DNA from: Methylobacterium sp. 17Sr1-1
Lineage (GTDB): Bacteria; Pseudomonadota; Alphaproteobacteria; Rhizobiales; Beijerinckiaceae
NCBI RefSeq assembly: GCF_003173775.1
Contig: NZ_CP029552.1
Span: forward strand, 2,438,501 to 2,502,500
Direction: 5' to 3'
DNA length: 64,000 bases
Shown here: one piece after another, positions 1 through 8,760 of the stretch
Position numbering within the stretch: position 1 is the first letter of the stretch
How the letters are laid out: each line of letters begins with the position of its first letter
The notes under the pieces: generated by a model
Database searches by the model: none
Seen by the model: the letters and a program-made list of their open reading frames with translations, nothing else
What the model was told of the DNA's origin: nothing
Translations under genes and position numbers: made by a program

Positions 1-1280
1 GAGTCGAGCTCCCGCCGACGGATGTCGCGCACGACCTCGATGGCGAGCTTGTCGATCTCGACCGCCAGGGCGGCGATGGCGTCCGGGTCGCGCAGGGAGC
101 GGGCCTGGTCGGTGATCTCGAGCAGGCGGTCGGTCACCTCGTCGATGCGCTCGCGGCGCAGGCTCGCCAGGCGCTGGCGCAGCCAGGCCGCCGCCGAGGC
201 GAGACCGCCGGCGAGCGCCGCCAGGAGGTAGAGCGTGTCGCCGTAGCGCTCGACGAAGCCGTGCTGCTCGCGCTCGAAATAGTCGATCGCGCCGGGATGG
301 ATCGGGATGCGGGCGCTCGTCGCCGCCACCGTGGTCTCGTAGGCCGGAGCCTGGACGTATTCCGCCGCGTCGGTCTGCTCGGCGGCGGCGGTGCGCATCT
401 CGAACAGGTGCTGGGTCACGTCCGCGGCGACCGCGCGGCTCAGCGAGGTGCGCGCCATCAGCCGGTAGGAGGCGCCGACCGTCTTCACGTCCTCCGCCGG
501 CAGCTTCGGCCGGCCGCCGAACAGGCCGGCCGGCACCGTGACCGCCTGGAGGCGGGGGAAGCGCTCGATCACCGCGTCGCTGTCTTGCACGTCGACGAGG
601 TCGACCTTGCCGGTGCGGCCGATGCCCCGCACCGACTCGACGAGCTGGCGCGCCTTCGGGGCCGAGGCCGCGATGATGCTGACGAAGGCGTCGATGCGCT
701 TGTCGCGGATCGCGGCCGCCGCCTCCTCACCCTCGATGGCGACGAGGCGGACCGTGCTGCCCGGCACCGGCGCGGCGGCGGCCGTGCCGTCCGGCCCCTC
801 CAGCGTCAGGGCGTAGTAGGCGAGGATGTTCTTGAGCAGCCAGAAATCGGCGCTGCGATGGGCCGCGATGCCGAGGCGCCGCCCCGCGAGCTTCGGGAAG
901 CTCGTGATGCCGGATCCCTCCGGCGAGACGATCAGCATCGCCTGGTCGCGCAGGATGGCGAGCGTCAGGCCGTTCTTCGGCAGAAGCACGTCCGGCCGCA
1001 CCACGGCGAGGTCGGCCCGGCCGTCCTGGAGCGCCGCCGCGCTCTCGCGCACGTCGTCGAAGGACAGGATCTTGAGCCGGATGTTGGCGCTGTCCTCCTT
1101 CAGCGCGTCGGCATAGGCCCGGATCAGCGCCGGCTCGGTCCCGTCCCGCGGCGCGACCGCGATGGTGAGCGTCGTCGCCTGGCTGAAATAGAGGGCGGCC
1201 GCGATCGCCGCCGCGAGTGCGACGACGATTACGGCCGCGAAGGTCTCGCGGCGCAGGACCCAGTCCGGGAGGGTGGGCAT
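1..1280 (-). CDS. TAXI-family TRAP transporter solute receptor (3' end off window)
   Basis: The reading frame is open from an ATG at 1280 to the left edge, giving about 426 residues with no stop, so the gene is partial here. It starts with a hydrophobic anchor (about residues 12-33), continues with a periplasmic binding-protein body (TIAVAPRDGTEPALIRAYADAL, then RADLAVVRPDVLLPKNG and a segment like ITSFPKLAGRRLGIA) and has a second membrane segment near residue 370 followed by a charged helical tail. Family knowledge: TAXI proteins present a substrate to DctQM-type permeases. The extra C-terminal membrane helix and cytosolic coiled tail are not typical of free periplasmic receptors, so it may act as a membrane-bound sensor-like receptor. 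It follows the exporter gene by 20 bases and is probably its operon partner. No DctQM permease is visible. Confidence 0.8.
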   Translation of the reverse strand, partial: MPTLPDWVLRRETFAAVIVVALAAAIAAALYFSQATTLTIAVAPRDGTEPALIRAYADALKEDSANIRLKILSFDDVRESAAALQDGRADLAVVRPDVLLPKNGLTLAILRDQAMLIVSPEGSGITSFPKLAGRRLGIAAHRSADFWLLKNILAYYALTLEGPDGTAAAAPVPGSTVRLVAIEGEEAAAAIRDKRIDAFVSIIAASAPKARQLVESVRGIGRTGKVDLVDVQDSDAVIERFPRLQAVTVPAGLFGGRPKLPAEDVKTVGASYRLMARTSLSRAVAADVTQHLFEMRTAAAEQTDAAEYVQAPAYETTVAATSARIPIHPGAIDYFEREQHGFVERYGDTLYLLAALAGGLASAAAWLRQRLASLRRERIDEVTDRLLEITDQARSLRDPDAIAALAVEIDKLAIEVVRDIRRRELD

Positions 1281-1300
1281 GGGGTCTCCGCCGGGAGCGA

Positions 1301-2227
1301 TCAGAACACCGAGATCAGCACGATCCCGCCGACCATCAGGGCAGCGCCGATGAGGCGCGGCGGACCGGCCTTGACCTGGCGCATCCCGAGCCAGCCGAAA
1401 TGGTCGAGCGCCACCGAGGTCAGGAGGTTCGCGGTGATGAGAAGCCCGTTGAGGGCGCCGGCCCCGACCTTGTCGACGAAGAGCAGGCCCGCGAACACCG
1501 CCACCGCCCCGGTGATGCCGGCGAGCGGCATCCACCAGCGCACCCCGGCGAGGTCCTCCCGGGTCGGCAGCGGGGTCGGCTTGAGCAGGAACACAAGCGC
1601 GAAGGCGAAGACGACGGGCACGAAGGACACGGTGGCGGCGAGCCACGGATTGACCAGCGCCCCGCGCAGCTGCGCGTTCCACACCACGCCGATCGCCATC
1701 AGCGCGCCGGCGACGAGGATGAACGGGTAGAGCAGCTTGCCGCCGACGCCGTGACTCTCCTCGTCGTCCTTCTTGCCGGCCGTGCGGGCGATGAACACCA
1801 CGCCGGCCGCCATCATGAGGCCGCCGAGCCAGGGCAGCGGCTTGAAGCCGGAGGCCTGGAGCCCGAACAGCCCGAACGCGTCGAGGGCGAGCGAGGTGAT
1901 GATGTTGGCCGTCAGCGTCAGGCCGTTGAACGGCCCGGCCCCGACCTTGTCGATGAAGGCGAGGCCGCCGAACACCGCGACCGCCCCGGCGAGACCCCCG
2001 AGGGGGGCGTACCAGGGCATCTTCCCCAAGGTCTCGAGGCTCGGCAGCGGCGTCGGCATCACCAGGAACAGGGTGATGAAGACGAACACGATCGGCAGGA
2101 ACGACACCGTGGCGGCGAGCCACGGATTGACCATGCGGCCGCGCAGCTGCGCGTTCATCGCGTTGCCGAGCGCCTGCAGCGCACCGGCCGCCAGGATGAA
2201 GGGATAGAGGAGCGCGGCGATCGACAC
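1301..2227 (-). CDS. YdcZ/DUF606-type drug-metabolite exporter, tandem-fused
   Basis: A 308-residue inner-membrane protein made of two similar halves of about 150 residues. Each half has YPFILAAGAL / YPFILVAGAL, then NAQLRG, VNPWLAATVSF and FIDKVGAG / FVDKVGAG, so the protein is an internal duplication. Single-unit YdcZ (DUF606) proteins are about 150 residues, so this is a fused pair forming a ten-helix DMT-like fold. I chose the GTG at 2227 because an AGGAAGG ribosome site lies 9 bases upstream; a longer ATG frame would run into the end of the preceding gene. It begins 26 bases after the permease gene and ends 20 bases before the TAXI receptor, so the three are likely co-transcribed. Substrate unknown. 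Confidence 0.82.
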   Translation of the reverse strand: MSIAALLYPFILAAGALQALGNAMNAQLRGRMVNPWLAATVSFLPIVFVFITLFLVMPTPLPSLETLGKMPWYAPLGGLAGAVAVFGGLAFIDKVGAGPFNGLTLTANIITSLALDAFGLFGLQASGFKPLPWLGGLMMAAGVVFIARTAGKKDDEESHGVGGKLLYPFILVAGALMAIGVVWNAQLRGALVNPWLAATVSFVPVVFAFALVFLLKPTPLPTREDLAGVRWWMPLAGITGAVAVFAGLLFVDKVGAGALNGLLITANLLTSVALDHFGWLGMRQVKAGPPRLIGAALMVGGIVLISVF

Positions 2228-2253
2228 CGGAAAACCTTCCTGTAGGAGGGGGA

Positions 2254-3525
2254 TCAGACGAGGAGGAGGCCGGCGAGCGCCAGCGCGAGGGCCGGCGGCA
2301 TCACCAGGGCGCCGAGCTTGAGGAAGCTCCAGAAGCTCACGTCCTGGCCCTCGCGGCGGATCGCCGTGAGCCACAGGATGGTGGCGAGCGAACCGGTGAC
2401 CGAGAGGTTGGGCCCGAGATCGACGCCGATCAGCACCGCGCCCGCGACCTTCTCGGGCACGTGGGCGGCCTGCACCGCGGCGCCGGCGATCAGGCCGGCC
2501 GGCAGGTTGTTGACGAGGTTGCAGGCGAAGGCGATCAGCGCGCCGGCGCCCCAGGCGGTCTCGGCCGGCGCGGTACTGGCGGCGCGCTGCAGCTCGGCGG
2601 CGATCATCGCGAGCACGCCGGTCTTCTCCAGCGCCTCGACCAGCACGAACAGGCCGGCGACCAGCGGCAGCACGCTCCAGGACACGTCCTTGACCACCTC
2701 GACCGCGCCGCTGCCGCGCTTCAGCGCGAGCACGATGAGGGTGGTGGCCAGCCCCGCGACGAAGGTCGGCAGGCCGAGATCGCGCCCCAGCGCCGAGGCG
2801 CCGATCAGCACCGCGCCGGTCGCCACGATGCCGAGGCCCGCCACGATGCCGGTGCGGGACAGGGACGCGGTCTCGACCTCGGTGGCGACCTCCTGCCGGC
2901 GCAGGGTGCCGTTCTGGGTCAGGCGCAGGACGAGGTAGGTCGCCAGAATCGCCAGCGCCGACGGCAGGGCGAACAGGCCGAGCCAGCGCGTCAGCGGCGG
3001 CATGTGCTCGGCGAAGACCACCAGGTTCGCCGGGTTCGAGATCGGCAGCACGAACGAGGCGGCGTTGGCGATGAAGGCGCAGATGAACAGGTAGGGCAGG
3101 GGGTTCTCGACCTTGGCGGCGCGGGTCGCGGCGTAGACCGCCGGCGTCAGCACCACCGCGCAGGCATCGTTCGAGAGGAAGACCGTGACCACCGTGCCGA
3201 CGAGGTAGACCAGGGTGAACAGCCGCGTCGCCGAGCCCTTGGCGGTGCGCACCGCGATGCCGGCGAGCCAGTCGAACAGGCCCTCCTTCCGGGCGACCTC
3301 GGACATCAGCATCATGCCGACGAGGAAGAGGTAGACGTCGGTGCCCTTGAGCACGCCCTCCCAGGCGGTGCCGGCCGGCAGCAGGCCGAGCAGCACCAGG
3401 GCGAGCGCCCCCGTCACCGCCCAGATCGCCTCCGGCCAGGAGAACGGGCGCACGATCACGCCGAGCGTGGCGAGGGCGGCGATCGCCCAGGTCGCGAGGT
3501 TGGGGCTGAGCGTCAGCGCGGCCAT
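2254..3525 (-). CDS. ArsB/NhaD-type ion-transporter family permease
   Basis: A 423-residue polytopic membrane protein with about eleven hydrophobic segments. Landmarks of the ArsB/NhaD (IT) superfamily are the hairpin region FLVGMMLMSEVARKEG, the discontinuous-helix motif VTVFLSNDACAVVLTPAV, the segment FIANAASFVLPISNPANLVV, and the second repeat with FACNLVNNLPAGLIAGA and GVDLGPNLSVTGSLATILW. Family knowledge: members export arsenite or exchange Na+/H+ or carboxylates. No ArsR, ArsC or ArsA gene is adjacent, so an arsenical role cannot be assigned from context. First gene of a probable three-gene operon; its start is followed upstream by a palindromic repeat. Confidence 0.83.
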   Translation of the reverse strand: MAALTLSPNLATWAIAALATLGVIVRPFSWPEAIWAVTGALALVLLGLLPAGTAWEGVLKGTDVYLFLVGMMLMSEVARKEGLFDWLAGIAVRTAKGSATRLFTLVYLVGTVVTVFLSNDACAVVLTPAVYAATRAAKVENPLPYLFICAFIANAASFVLPISNPANLVVFAEHMPPLTRWLGLFALPSALAILATYLVLRLTQNGTLRRQEVATEVETASLSRTGIVAGLGIVATGAVLIGASALGRDLGLPTFVAGLATTLIVLALKRGSGAVEVVKDVSWSVLPLVAGLFVLVEALEKTGVLAMIAAELQRAASTAPAETAWGAGALIAFACNLVNNLPAGLIAGAAVQAAHVPEKVAGAVLIGVDLGPNLSVTGSLATILWLTAIRREGQDVSFWSFLKLGALVMPPALALALAGLLLV

Positions 3526-3601
3526 GGGGAGAGAAGTCCTGTCGTCATTGTCGAGGGAGAAAATCGCTGAGTCTGGTGAGCCAGGCCGACGAACCTGACA
3601 T

Positions 3602-3751
3602 CCTCCGCGTCATTCCGGGGCCGCGCAGCGGAGCCCGGAATCCAGAAGCGCCGGAGATGCAGGACGAAGCGAAGTGCGTGCCGCCTTAGCTTGGACCACC
3701 TGAGTTTCTGGATTCCGGGCTCCGCTGCGCGGCCCCGGAATGACGCGGAGG
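3602..3751. repeat. Inverted repeat with 46-bp perfect arms
   Basis: Positions 3602-3647 and 3706-3751 are exact reverse complements over 46 bases, separated by 58 bases. The arm core contains ATTCCGGGGCCGCGCAGCGG. It lies between the metallophosphoesterase stop and the permease start, in a gap of about 280 bases with no gene. The arms look like two head-on copies of a short dispersed genomic repeat rather than a simple terminator, since no T-tract follows. Confidence 0.85.
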
Positions 3752-3803
3752 GTAAAAGATCCGCCAGGGGACCAATGGGCTCCGGGAGTCTCCAAGCCGG
3801 CCC

Positions 3804-4892
3804 TCACCACTGCCGCCCGTTGCGGTTCGGCCCGAGCTGGGTCCCGAGCAGCCCCCGCCCCGGCCAGGCCCCGAGCGCGTCCGCGTCGCTGCCGATGCCG
3901 CGGGAGGTCGGCAGCCCGTTCGGATCGGCCGCCGGCTCGATCGCGTCGGTATCCTCGGAATTCCGGCCCGCCGCCCGCACCGTGACGGCGCGAGCGCCCG
4001 CCGGCCAGGTCACCTCGGCCGCGTGGCAGCGGGCCCCGTCCTCCCGCGCCATCGCCTGCCAGGGGCCCTCGTCGATGCGCAGCTCGACGCGCTCCGCCGG
4101 TCCGAGCACCAGGGCGCGCACGGTGAAGCGCTCGCCGACCGCGTGGCCGGCGTCGAAGGCGAGGCGGCGGTCGGCGGGGGAGGTGATCAGCACGAACGGC
4201 CAGGGTTGGCTGAGTTCCTTGAAGCGCCAGCTCACCACGCCGCGATCGAGGGCCGCGACCGCGTAGCCGACCGGGCCCTCCTCGATCTGGCCGGTCGAGC
4301 GGGTCGCCGCGTAGACGGTGCGGCCGTCATTGGCGAGCTCGTTGTAATGGGTGTGGCCCATCTCGACGAGGCGCACCGGCCCGCGATGGATGAGGTCGGC
4401 GACCCGCGCCGCCTCGCCCTCGCCTTTCAGGTCGGCAGGGTAGCTGTGCATGAACAGGACGCAGTCCTTGTCCGCCCGCTCCAGCTCGGCCGCGAGCCAG
4501 GCGACCTGATCGGGCCCGAGGCGGAAATCCGGCCCGCCGCTGCCCGGCCCGCACATGTCGAGGAACAGGCAGCGCACGCCCCGCACGTCGACCGCGTAGG
4601 GCAGGCGGGGGACGTCCAGCCCGGCATAGAAGGCGTCGAGGCTGCCGCCTTCCCTGTCGTGGTCGCCGGTGATGACGTGGACCGGCAGGGACAGCCGGTC
4701 GAGGCCCGCCCGCACCAGGGCGTATTGCTCGGGAGCACCGTTATCGGCGTTGTCCCCGGGGACGAAGACGAAGTCGAGCCCGTCGACCTCGCCGAGTTGC
4801 GCGACGATCGCCCGGAAGTCGCGGGCGTTCTCCGCCTCCGCCCCGGTCAGGTGGAGATCGCCGATATGCGCGAAGGCGAGCGGGGCGGTCAT
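3804..4892 (-). CDS. Calcineurin-like metallophosphoesterase with C-terminal beta domain
   Basis: A 362-residue protein. Metal-binding motifs of the calcineurin-like phosphoesterase fold appear in order: AHIGDLHL near the N-terminus, FVPGDNADNG, VITGDHDREG (the family usually has GNHD, so the Asn is replaced by Asp), the lone His in VLFMHSYP, and EMGHTHYNE. About 250 residues form the catalytic part; the C-terminal 110 residues look like a beta-rich accessory domain. No signal peptide is seen, suggesting a cytosolic location. The frame is open far upstream through the neighbouring gene, but the ATG at 4892 immediately precedes the conserved start of the domain. Substrate is not predictable. 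It follows the MFS pseudogene on the same strand after a hairpin-rich gap. Confidence 0.85.
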   Translation of the reverse strand: MTAPLAFAHIGDLHLTGAEAENARDFRAIVAQLGEVDGLDFVFVPGDNADNGAPEQYALVRAGLDRLSLPVHVITGDHDREGGSLDAFYAGLDVPRLPYAVDVRGVRCLFLDMCGPGSGGPDFRLGPDQVAWLAAELERADKDCVLFMHSYPADLKGEGEAARVADLIHRGPVRLVEMGHTHYNELANDGRTVYAATRSTGQIEEGPVGYAVAALDRGVVSWRFKELSQPWPFVLITSPADRRLAFDAGHAVGERFTVRALVLGPAERVELRIDEGPWQAMAREDGARCHAAEVTWPAGARAVTVRAAGRNSEDTDAIEPAADPNGLPTSRGIGSDADALGAWPGRGLLGTQLGPNRNGRQW

Positions 4893-4909
4893 GGTCCGGT
4901 CCCTCCAGA

Positions 4910-4952
4910 GCATTTTCCGACCAAGTGGCCCCCGGTTGGGCGAAGAAAATGC
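4910..4952. repeat. Short palindromic element (GCATTTTC...GAAAATGC)
   Basis: GCATTTTC at 4910-4917 pairs with GAAAATGC at 4945-4952, with an inner CCAA/TTGG pairing. It sits in the gap between the MFS pseudogene and the phosphoesterase. It resembles REP-like intergenic palindromes of Methylobacterium-type genomes (recognition from memory, unverified). Confidence 0.6.
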
Positions 4953-4966
4953 GGCAAAATCAAAGA

Positions 4967-5013
4967 CCTGAGAGCGGCACCCGATCGCAACGCGATCGGG
5001 TGCCGCTCTCAGG
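4967..5013 (-). terminator. 21-bp stem hairpin at the end of the MFS gene
   Basis: Arms 4967-4987 and 4993-5013 are perfectly complementary with a 5-base loop (CAACG). The hairpin covers the stop codon of the MFS gene and on the minus strand is followed by a T-richer stretch (TCTTTGATTTTG). It probably works as a transcription terminator, though it could equally be a dispersed palindrome. Confidence 0.6.
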
Positions 5014-6333
5014 CGGTGGCGAGCGCCGGGCGGCCGGTCGGGTCCGAGGGCGTGCCGGCCTGGGCCGGCTCGAAGCCGCGGGTCTCGGGCATCATCGTCA
5101 GGTAGAGGGCGAAGCCCAAGCCCGCGATGCCGGCGAGCGTCAGGAACGCCGCCGAGTACCCGGCCGACACGATGATGAGGCCGGCGAGCGTCGCACTCAA
5201 CGAGGCGCCGAGGCCCTGGGCGGTCGCCACCGCGCCCTGGCTGACGTTGAACCGGCCGGTGCCCCGGGTCAGGTCCGCGACCACGATCGGGAAGAGCGCG
5301 CCGTAGACGCCGGCGCCGATGCCGTCGAGGAGCTGCACCGCCACGAGGTAGAACGGGTTGTTGGAGAAGGTGTAGAGCACGCCGCGCAGGGTCAGCACGC
5401 CGAAGGCGGCGAGGAAGATCGGCTTCCGGCCGATCGCATCGGCCTTGTGGCCGACGAACATCGCCACCGGCACCATCACGCATTGCGCCGCCACGATGCA
5501 GATCGCGATGAGCGAGGTGGCGTTCTCCTTGCCCGACAGATGGGTGAGGAGCTGGCCGACCGAGGTCAGCATCGCGGCGTTGGAGAGGTGGAAGATCGCC
5601 GCGAGCAGCGCGAACAGCATCAGGTACTTGTTCTGCAGGAGCGCCGTGAGGCCCGAGGGCTGCTCGCAGGACTGCTCCTCGGCGCAGTCGAGGCCCCGGG
5701 CGAGGTCGTTGTCGATGGCCTCGTCCGGCACCATCAGCATCGCACCGATCGACAGGGCGGCGAGCACGCCCATCAGCCAGAACACCACGATCGGCCCGAA
5801 CAGGTAGGCCAGCCCCCCGGCGAGCGCCGCCGAGACGGCGTTGCCGGCGTGGTTGAACCCTTCGTTGCGGCCGATGCGCTTGGAGAACAGCTTCGGGCCG
5901 ACCACCCCAGCGTGATGGCGGCGAGCGCCGGCGGGAAGATCGCCCCGGCGATGCCGGCGAGCGACTGCGTCGCGGCCACGGCGTAGAAGTTCGAGATGAA
6001 GGGCAGGGCGAGGCAGCTCAGGGTGACGGCGAGCGCCGCCGCGATCACGATGACGCGCTTGTGCCGAGAGCGGTCGATGAGGGCGCCGGCGGGGGTCTGG
6101 GCGATCAGGCCGGCAATGCCGGCGATCGTCATGATCATGCCGGTGGTCGCCTCGTTCCAGCCCTGGTCGGGGCCGCGTACGGCGATGAGGTAGATGGCCA
6201 GGTAGGGGCCGAGGCCGTCGCGCACGTCCGCCAGGGTGAAGTTGAGCGCGTCGAGCCCGCGCAGGGCCCGCTTCGAGGGCTGCCGGTCGGGGGCACCGGA
6301 CGCAGAGACAGGGGCGGAGGTTGCGGTGCTCAC
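5009..6333 (-). pseudogene. MFS transporter broken by a one-base frameshift
   Basis: The N-terminal half starts at the GTG at 6333 (AAGGAGA 7 bases upstream) and runs through DGLGPYLAIYLI, TPAGALIDRSRHKR and GAIFPPALAAITLG. The rest (VGPKLFSKRIGRNEGFNHAG to PETRGFEP) continues in another frame. The break lies at the C-run 5905-5908: adding one C to the plus strand restores a single protein of about 440 residues with twelve membrane segments. Loss of one base in a homopolymer can be a real mutation or a sequencing error; all other conserved parts look intact, so the decay is recent or artefactual. If functional it is an inner-membrane major-facilitator exporter of unknown substrate. Confidence 0.85.
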
Positions 6334-6468
6334 CGTGATGTCTCCTTGAGGAAGGACCGGCCGATCCGGAGCCGAGAACCGGCCAGACCGCGAAAAGTTG
6401 CTACTCAAGAGGGATTAGTCTGCCCCGTGGCGCCGTGCCGCCACGGGGGTCTTCGACGAGTGTCCGGT

Positions 6469-7239
6469 TCAGGACCGGCGGGGCGGCGGAGGCGGCGGCG
6501 CGCCAGCGGGGGGAGGCGGGGGAGCGGCGCCGGGGTTCGGCGGCGGGGGCGGCGCGTCGGGACCGCCGGGCGGGCCGGCCTCGCCGCGCGGTCCCGGCGG
6601 ACGCGGCGGGCGCCCGCCGACCTCGACCAGATTGTCGAGGCTCGTCCCGAGGGCGCGCACCTCCACCACCGTGCCGAGCGGGCTCTTCGCCACCGCCCCT
6701 CGCAGGCTGACGCTCTGCCCGGCCCGCAGGGTCGCGTTCAGGCGCGCCGCCTCGTGCGGCGGCAGCCGCAGGGTGGTGCCGTCGTCGAGGAGCGCGCCGT
6801 TCACCTCGCCCCGGCGCCCGTGCAGCAGGGCCGCGATCCGGCCGCTCATCACCGTCTCGTCGGCGGCGGGCTCCGGCGGCCCGAGGGTGACGAGGGCGGC
6901 CCCCGTCGCCTCGTTGCGGAGCGAGGCGCCGTCGACGAGGGGCAGCGCCCGGGCGCGCATGCCGCGCACCGAGACCGGGTCGCCCGGCCGGACCGTGAAC
7001 ACCACCGCCCCCGACATCCGCGGCGGCAGCTTCACCTCGGTCCCGTCGGCGAGGATCAGGCCGTCGACGTCGCCCCGGGGGGTGAGGGTGTACTGCTTCA
7101 CCGTTCCCTTCGTCTCCGGCAGGGTGCCGGGATCCCAGACCGAATTGTCCTGCGCCGCGGCCGGCAGGGATGCGAGGATCGCGGCCGCAAACCCCGCCGC
7201 CAGAACGCGGTGCGGGTCGCGGTGCTTGGCCATCGTCAT
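6469..7239 (-). CDS. Secreted protein with two repeated modules and a proline-rich tail
   Basis: A 256-residue protein I cannot name. It begins with a signal peptide (about residues 1-29, ending ASLPAAAQ). Two similar modules follow: the first has GDVDGLILADGTEVKLPP and VRPGDPVSVRG, the second has GEVNGALLDDGTTLRLPP and LRAGQSVSLRG, so it arose by internal duplication; each module looks like a small beta-barrel (OB-like, inference). The last 45 residues are almost all Pro, Gly and Ala, ending PPPPPPRRS. Probably periplasmic or surface exposed. An alternative start two codons downstream (7233) is equally possible. It lies about 100 bases beyond the end of the two-component operon on the same strand. 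Confidence 0.75.
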   Translation of the reverse strand: MTMAKHRDPHRVLAAGFAAAILASLPAAAQDNSVWDPGTLPETKGTVKQYTLTPRGDVDGLILADGTEVKLPPRMSGAVVFTVRPGDPVSVRGMRARALPLVDGASLRNEATGAALVTLGPPEPAADETVMSGRIAALLHGRRGEVNGALLDDGTTLRLPPHEAARLNATLRAGQSVSLRGAVAKSPLGTVVEVRALGTSLDNLVEVGGRPPRPPGPRGEAGPPGGPDAPPPPPNPGAAPPPPPAGAPPPPPPRRS

Positions 7240-7338
7240 GGATGTCGCTCGTCTGCGCCGGCGGCCGGCCGGCTCGGGCGCTCCCTGACAACTCCCGTGC
7301 CAACTGCCAAACCCTTGCAGGAACTCAAGAACCCTGCG

Positions 7339-8760
7339 TCATGCGAGGGTGCGGCCGTCGGGATTCGCGACATCCGCCGTCGGATATTCCGACACCTCGG
7401 CGTCGCGCAGGCCGTAGCGTTCGATCTTGGCGTAGAGGAGCTGTCGCTGGATGCCGAGGCTCTTGGCGGCCTGCGCCCGGTTGCCGCCGCTCGCGCGCAG
7501 GGCCCGGCGGATCATCGCCTCCTCGAGCCGCGCCACCGCGCCCGGCAGGTCGCCGTCGAGCCAGGCCGGCAGGGCCGCGTCCGAACCCGGCGCCTCCCCC
7601 GGGAGACCCGGATCCGACAGGCCTAGATCGCTCGCTCCGATCACCGCGCCGCGGGCCAGCACCGCCGCCCGCTCGATCACGTTGCGCAACTCGCGCACGT
7701 TGCCGGGCCAGGGATGCCGCATCAGCGCGGCAGCGGCCTCCGCCCCGAGGCGCTTCGGCCCGGCGCCGCTCGCGCACAGGAAATGCTCGGCGAGCGCCAG
7801 GATGTCGGCGAGGCGCTCGCGCAGGGGCGGCAGGGTGATCGGCACGACGTTGAGGCGGTAGAACAGGTCCTGGCGGAAGCCGCCCTCCGCCACGAGGCGC
7901 GGCAGGTCGCGGTGGGTCGCCGCCACCACCCGGACGTTCACCGGCGCGGGCCGGCCGCCGACCGGCGTCACCACCCGCTCCTGGAGCGCCCGCAGGATCT
8001 TGGCCTGCATCGACGGGGGCATGTCGCCGATCTCGTCGAGGAAGAGCGTGCCGCCCTCGGCCTCCCGGAAGGCGCCGGGCCGGTCCTGGATCGCCCCCGT
8101 GAAGGCGCCGCGCAGGTGGCCGAACAGCTCGCTCTCGAGGAGGTCGGCGGGGATCGCCGCGCAGTTCACCGGCACGAAGGGGCGGTTGCGCCGCCGGCCA
8201 TGGGCGTGGAGGGTACGGGCCGCCACCTCCTTGCCGGTGCCGGTCTCGCCCTGGAGCAGCACCGTCGCGTCGCTGTCGGCGGCGAGCCCCACGGCCTTCT
8301 GGACCCGCCGCATCGCCTCGCTGGAGCCGATCAGGGACGAGGGCGCCGCCGGGACCGGGACGTCCGCCGCCGCGGAGGCCGAGAGGGCCAGCATGCCGCC
8401 GATGAGCCCGGCGAGCTCGGCCCGGCCGACCGGCTTCGTCAGGTGGTCGTAGGCGCCGAGCCGCATCGCCTCGATGGTGTTCTCGGCGCTGGCGAAGGCC
8501 GTCAGCACGGCGACCGGCGGCGGACGCGGCCCGGCGCGCAGGCGCTGGAGCACCGCCATCCCGTCGAGGTCGCCGGGCATGCGCAGGTCGAGGAGCACCG
8601 CGGCGATCCCCGGATCGGCCGCCACCCGCGCCAGCGCCTCGGCGCCCGACGCCGCGAGGACCGGGCGGTGACCGAGATCGCTCACCGTCTCGGCCAGCCC
8701 CTCGCGCAAGGCTGGGTCGTCGTCGACGATCAGGATGCGGGCGGGGGTGAGGCGGTCCAT
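7339..8760 (-). CDS. NtrC-family sigma-54-dependent response regulator
   Basis: A 473-residue regulator. An N-terminal receiver (about 8-120) has the acidic pair in LIVDDDPAL, phospho-acceptor Asp in VLLDLRMPG, and Thr/Lys in AVLTAF and HLTKPV. The AAA+ domain (about 142-375) has Walker A GETGTGKE, the sigma-54 contact loop GAFTGA, Walker [12 protein letters not shown] and the R-finger region [15 protein letters not shown]-type helix-turn-helix ([26 protein letters not shown]) is near the C-terminus. It activates sigma-54 promoters when phosphorylated. It overlaps the kinase gene by 31 bases, so the two are translationally coupled and form a cognate pair. Confidence 0.93.
   Translation of the reverse strand: MDRLTPARILIVDDDPALREGLAETVSDLGHRPVLAASGAEALARVAADPGIAAVLLDLRMPGDLDGMAVLQRLRAGPRPPPVAVLTAFASAENTIEAMRLGAYDHLTKPVGRAELAGLIGGMLALSASAAADVPVPAAPSSLIGSSEAMRRVQKAVGLAADSDATVLLQGETGTGKEVAARTLHAHGRRRNRPFVPVNCAAIPADLLESELFGHLRGAFTGAIQDRPGAFREAEGGTLFLDEIGDMPPSMQAKILRALQERVVTPVGGRPAPVNVRVVAATHRDLPRLVAEGGFRQDLFYRLNVVPITLPPLRERLADILALAEHFLCASGAGPKRLGAEAAAALMRHPWPGNVRELRNVIERAAVLARGAVIGASDLGLSDPGLPGEAPGSDAALPAWLDGDLPGAVARLEEAMIRRALRASGGNRAQAAKSLGIQRQLLYAKIERYGLRDAEVSEYPTADVANPDGRTLA

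Noticed and set aside
261..3570. Several long plus-strand frames (261-1730, 1217-2245, 2461-3570)
   Set aside because: They are antisense to the TAXI, YdcZ and ArsB-like genes, are Arg/Gly/His-rich and show no domain; typical of GC-rich shadow frames.
3804..5483. Phosphoesterase with a 197-residue N-terminal extension
   Set aside because: The extension is out-of-frame sequence over the MFS pseudogene; the domain starts at the ATG at 4892.
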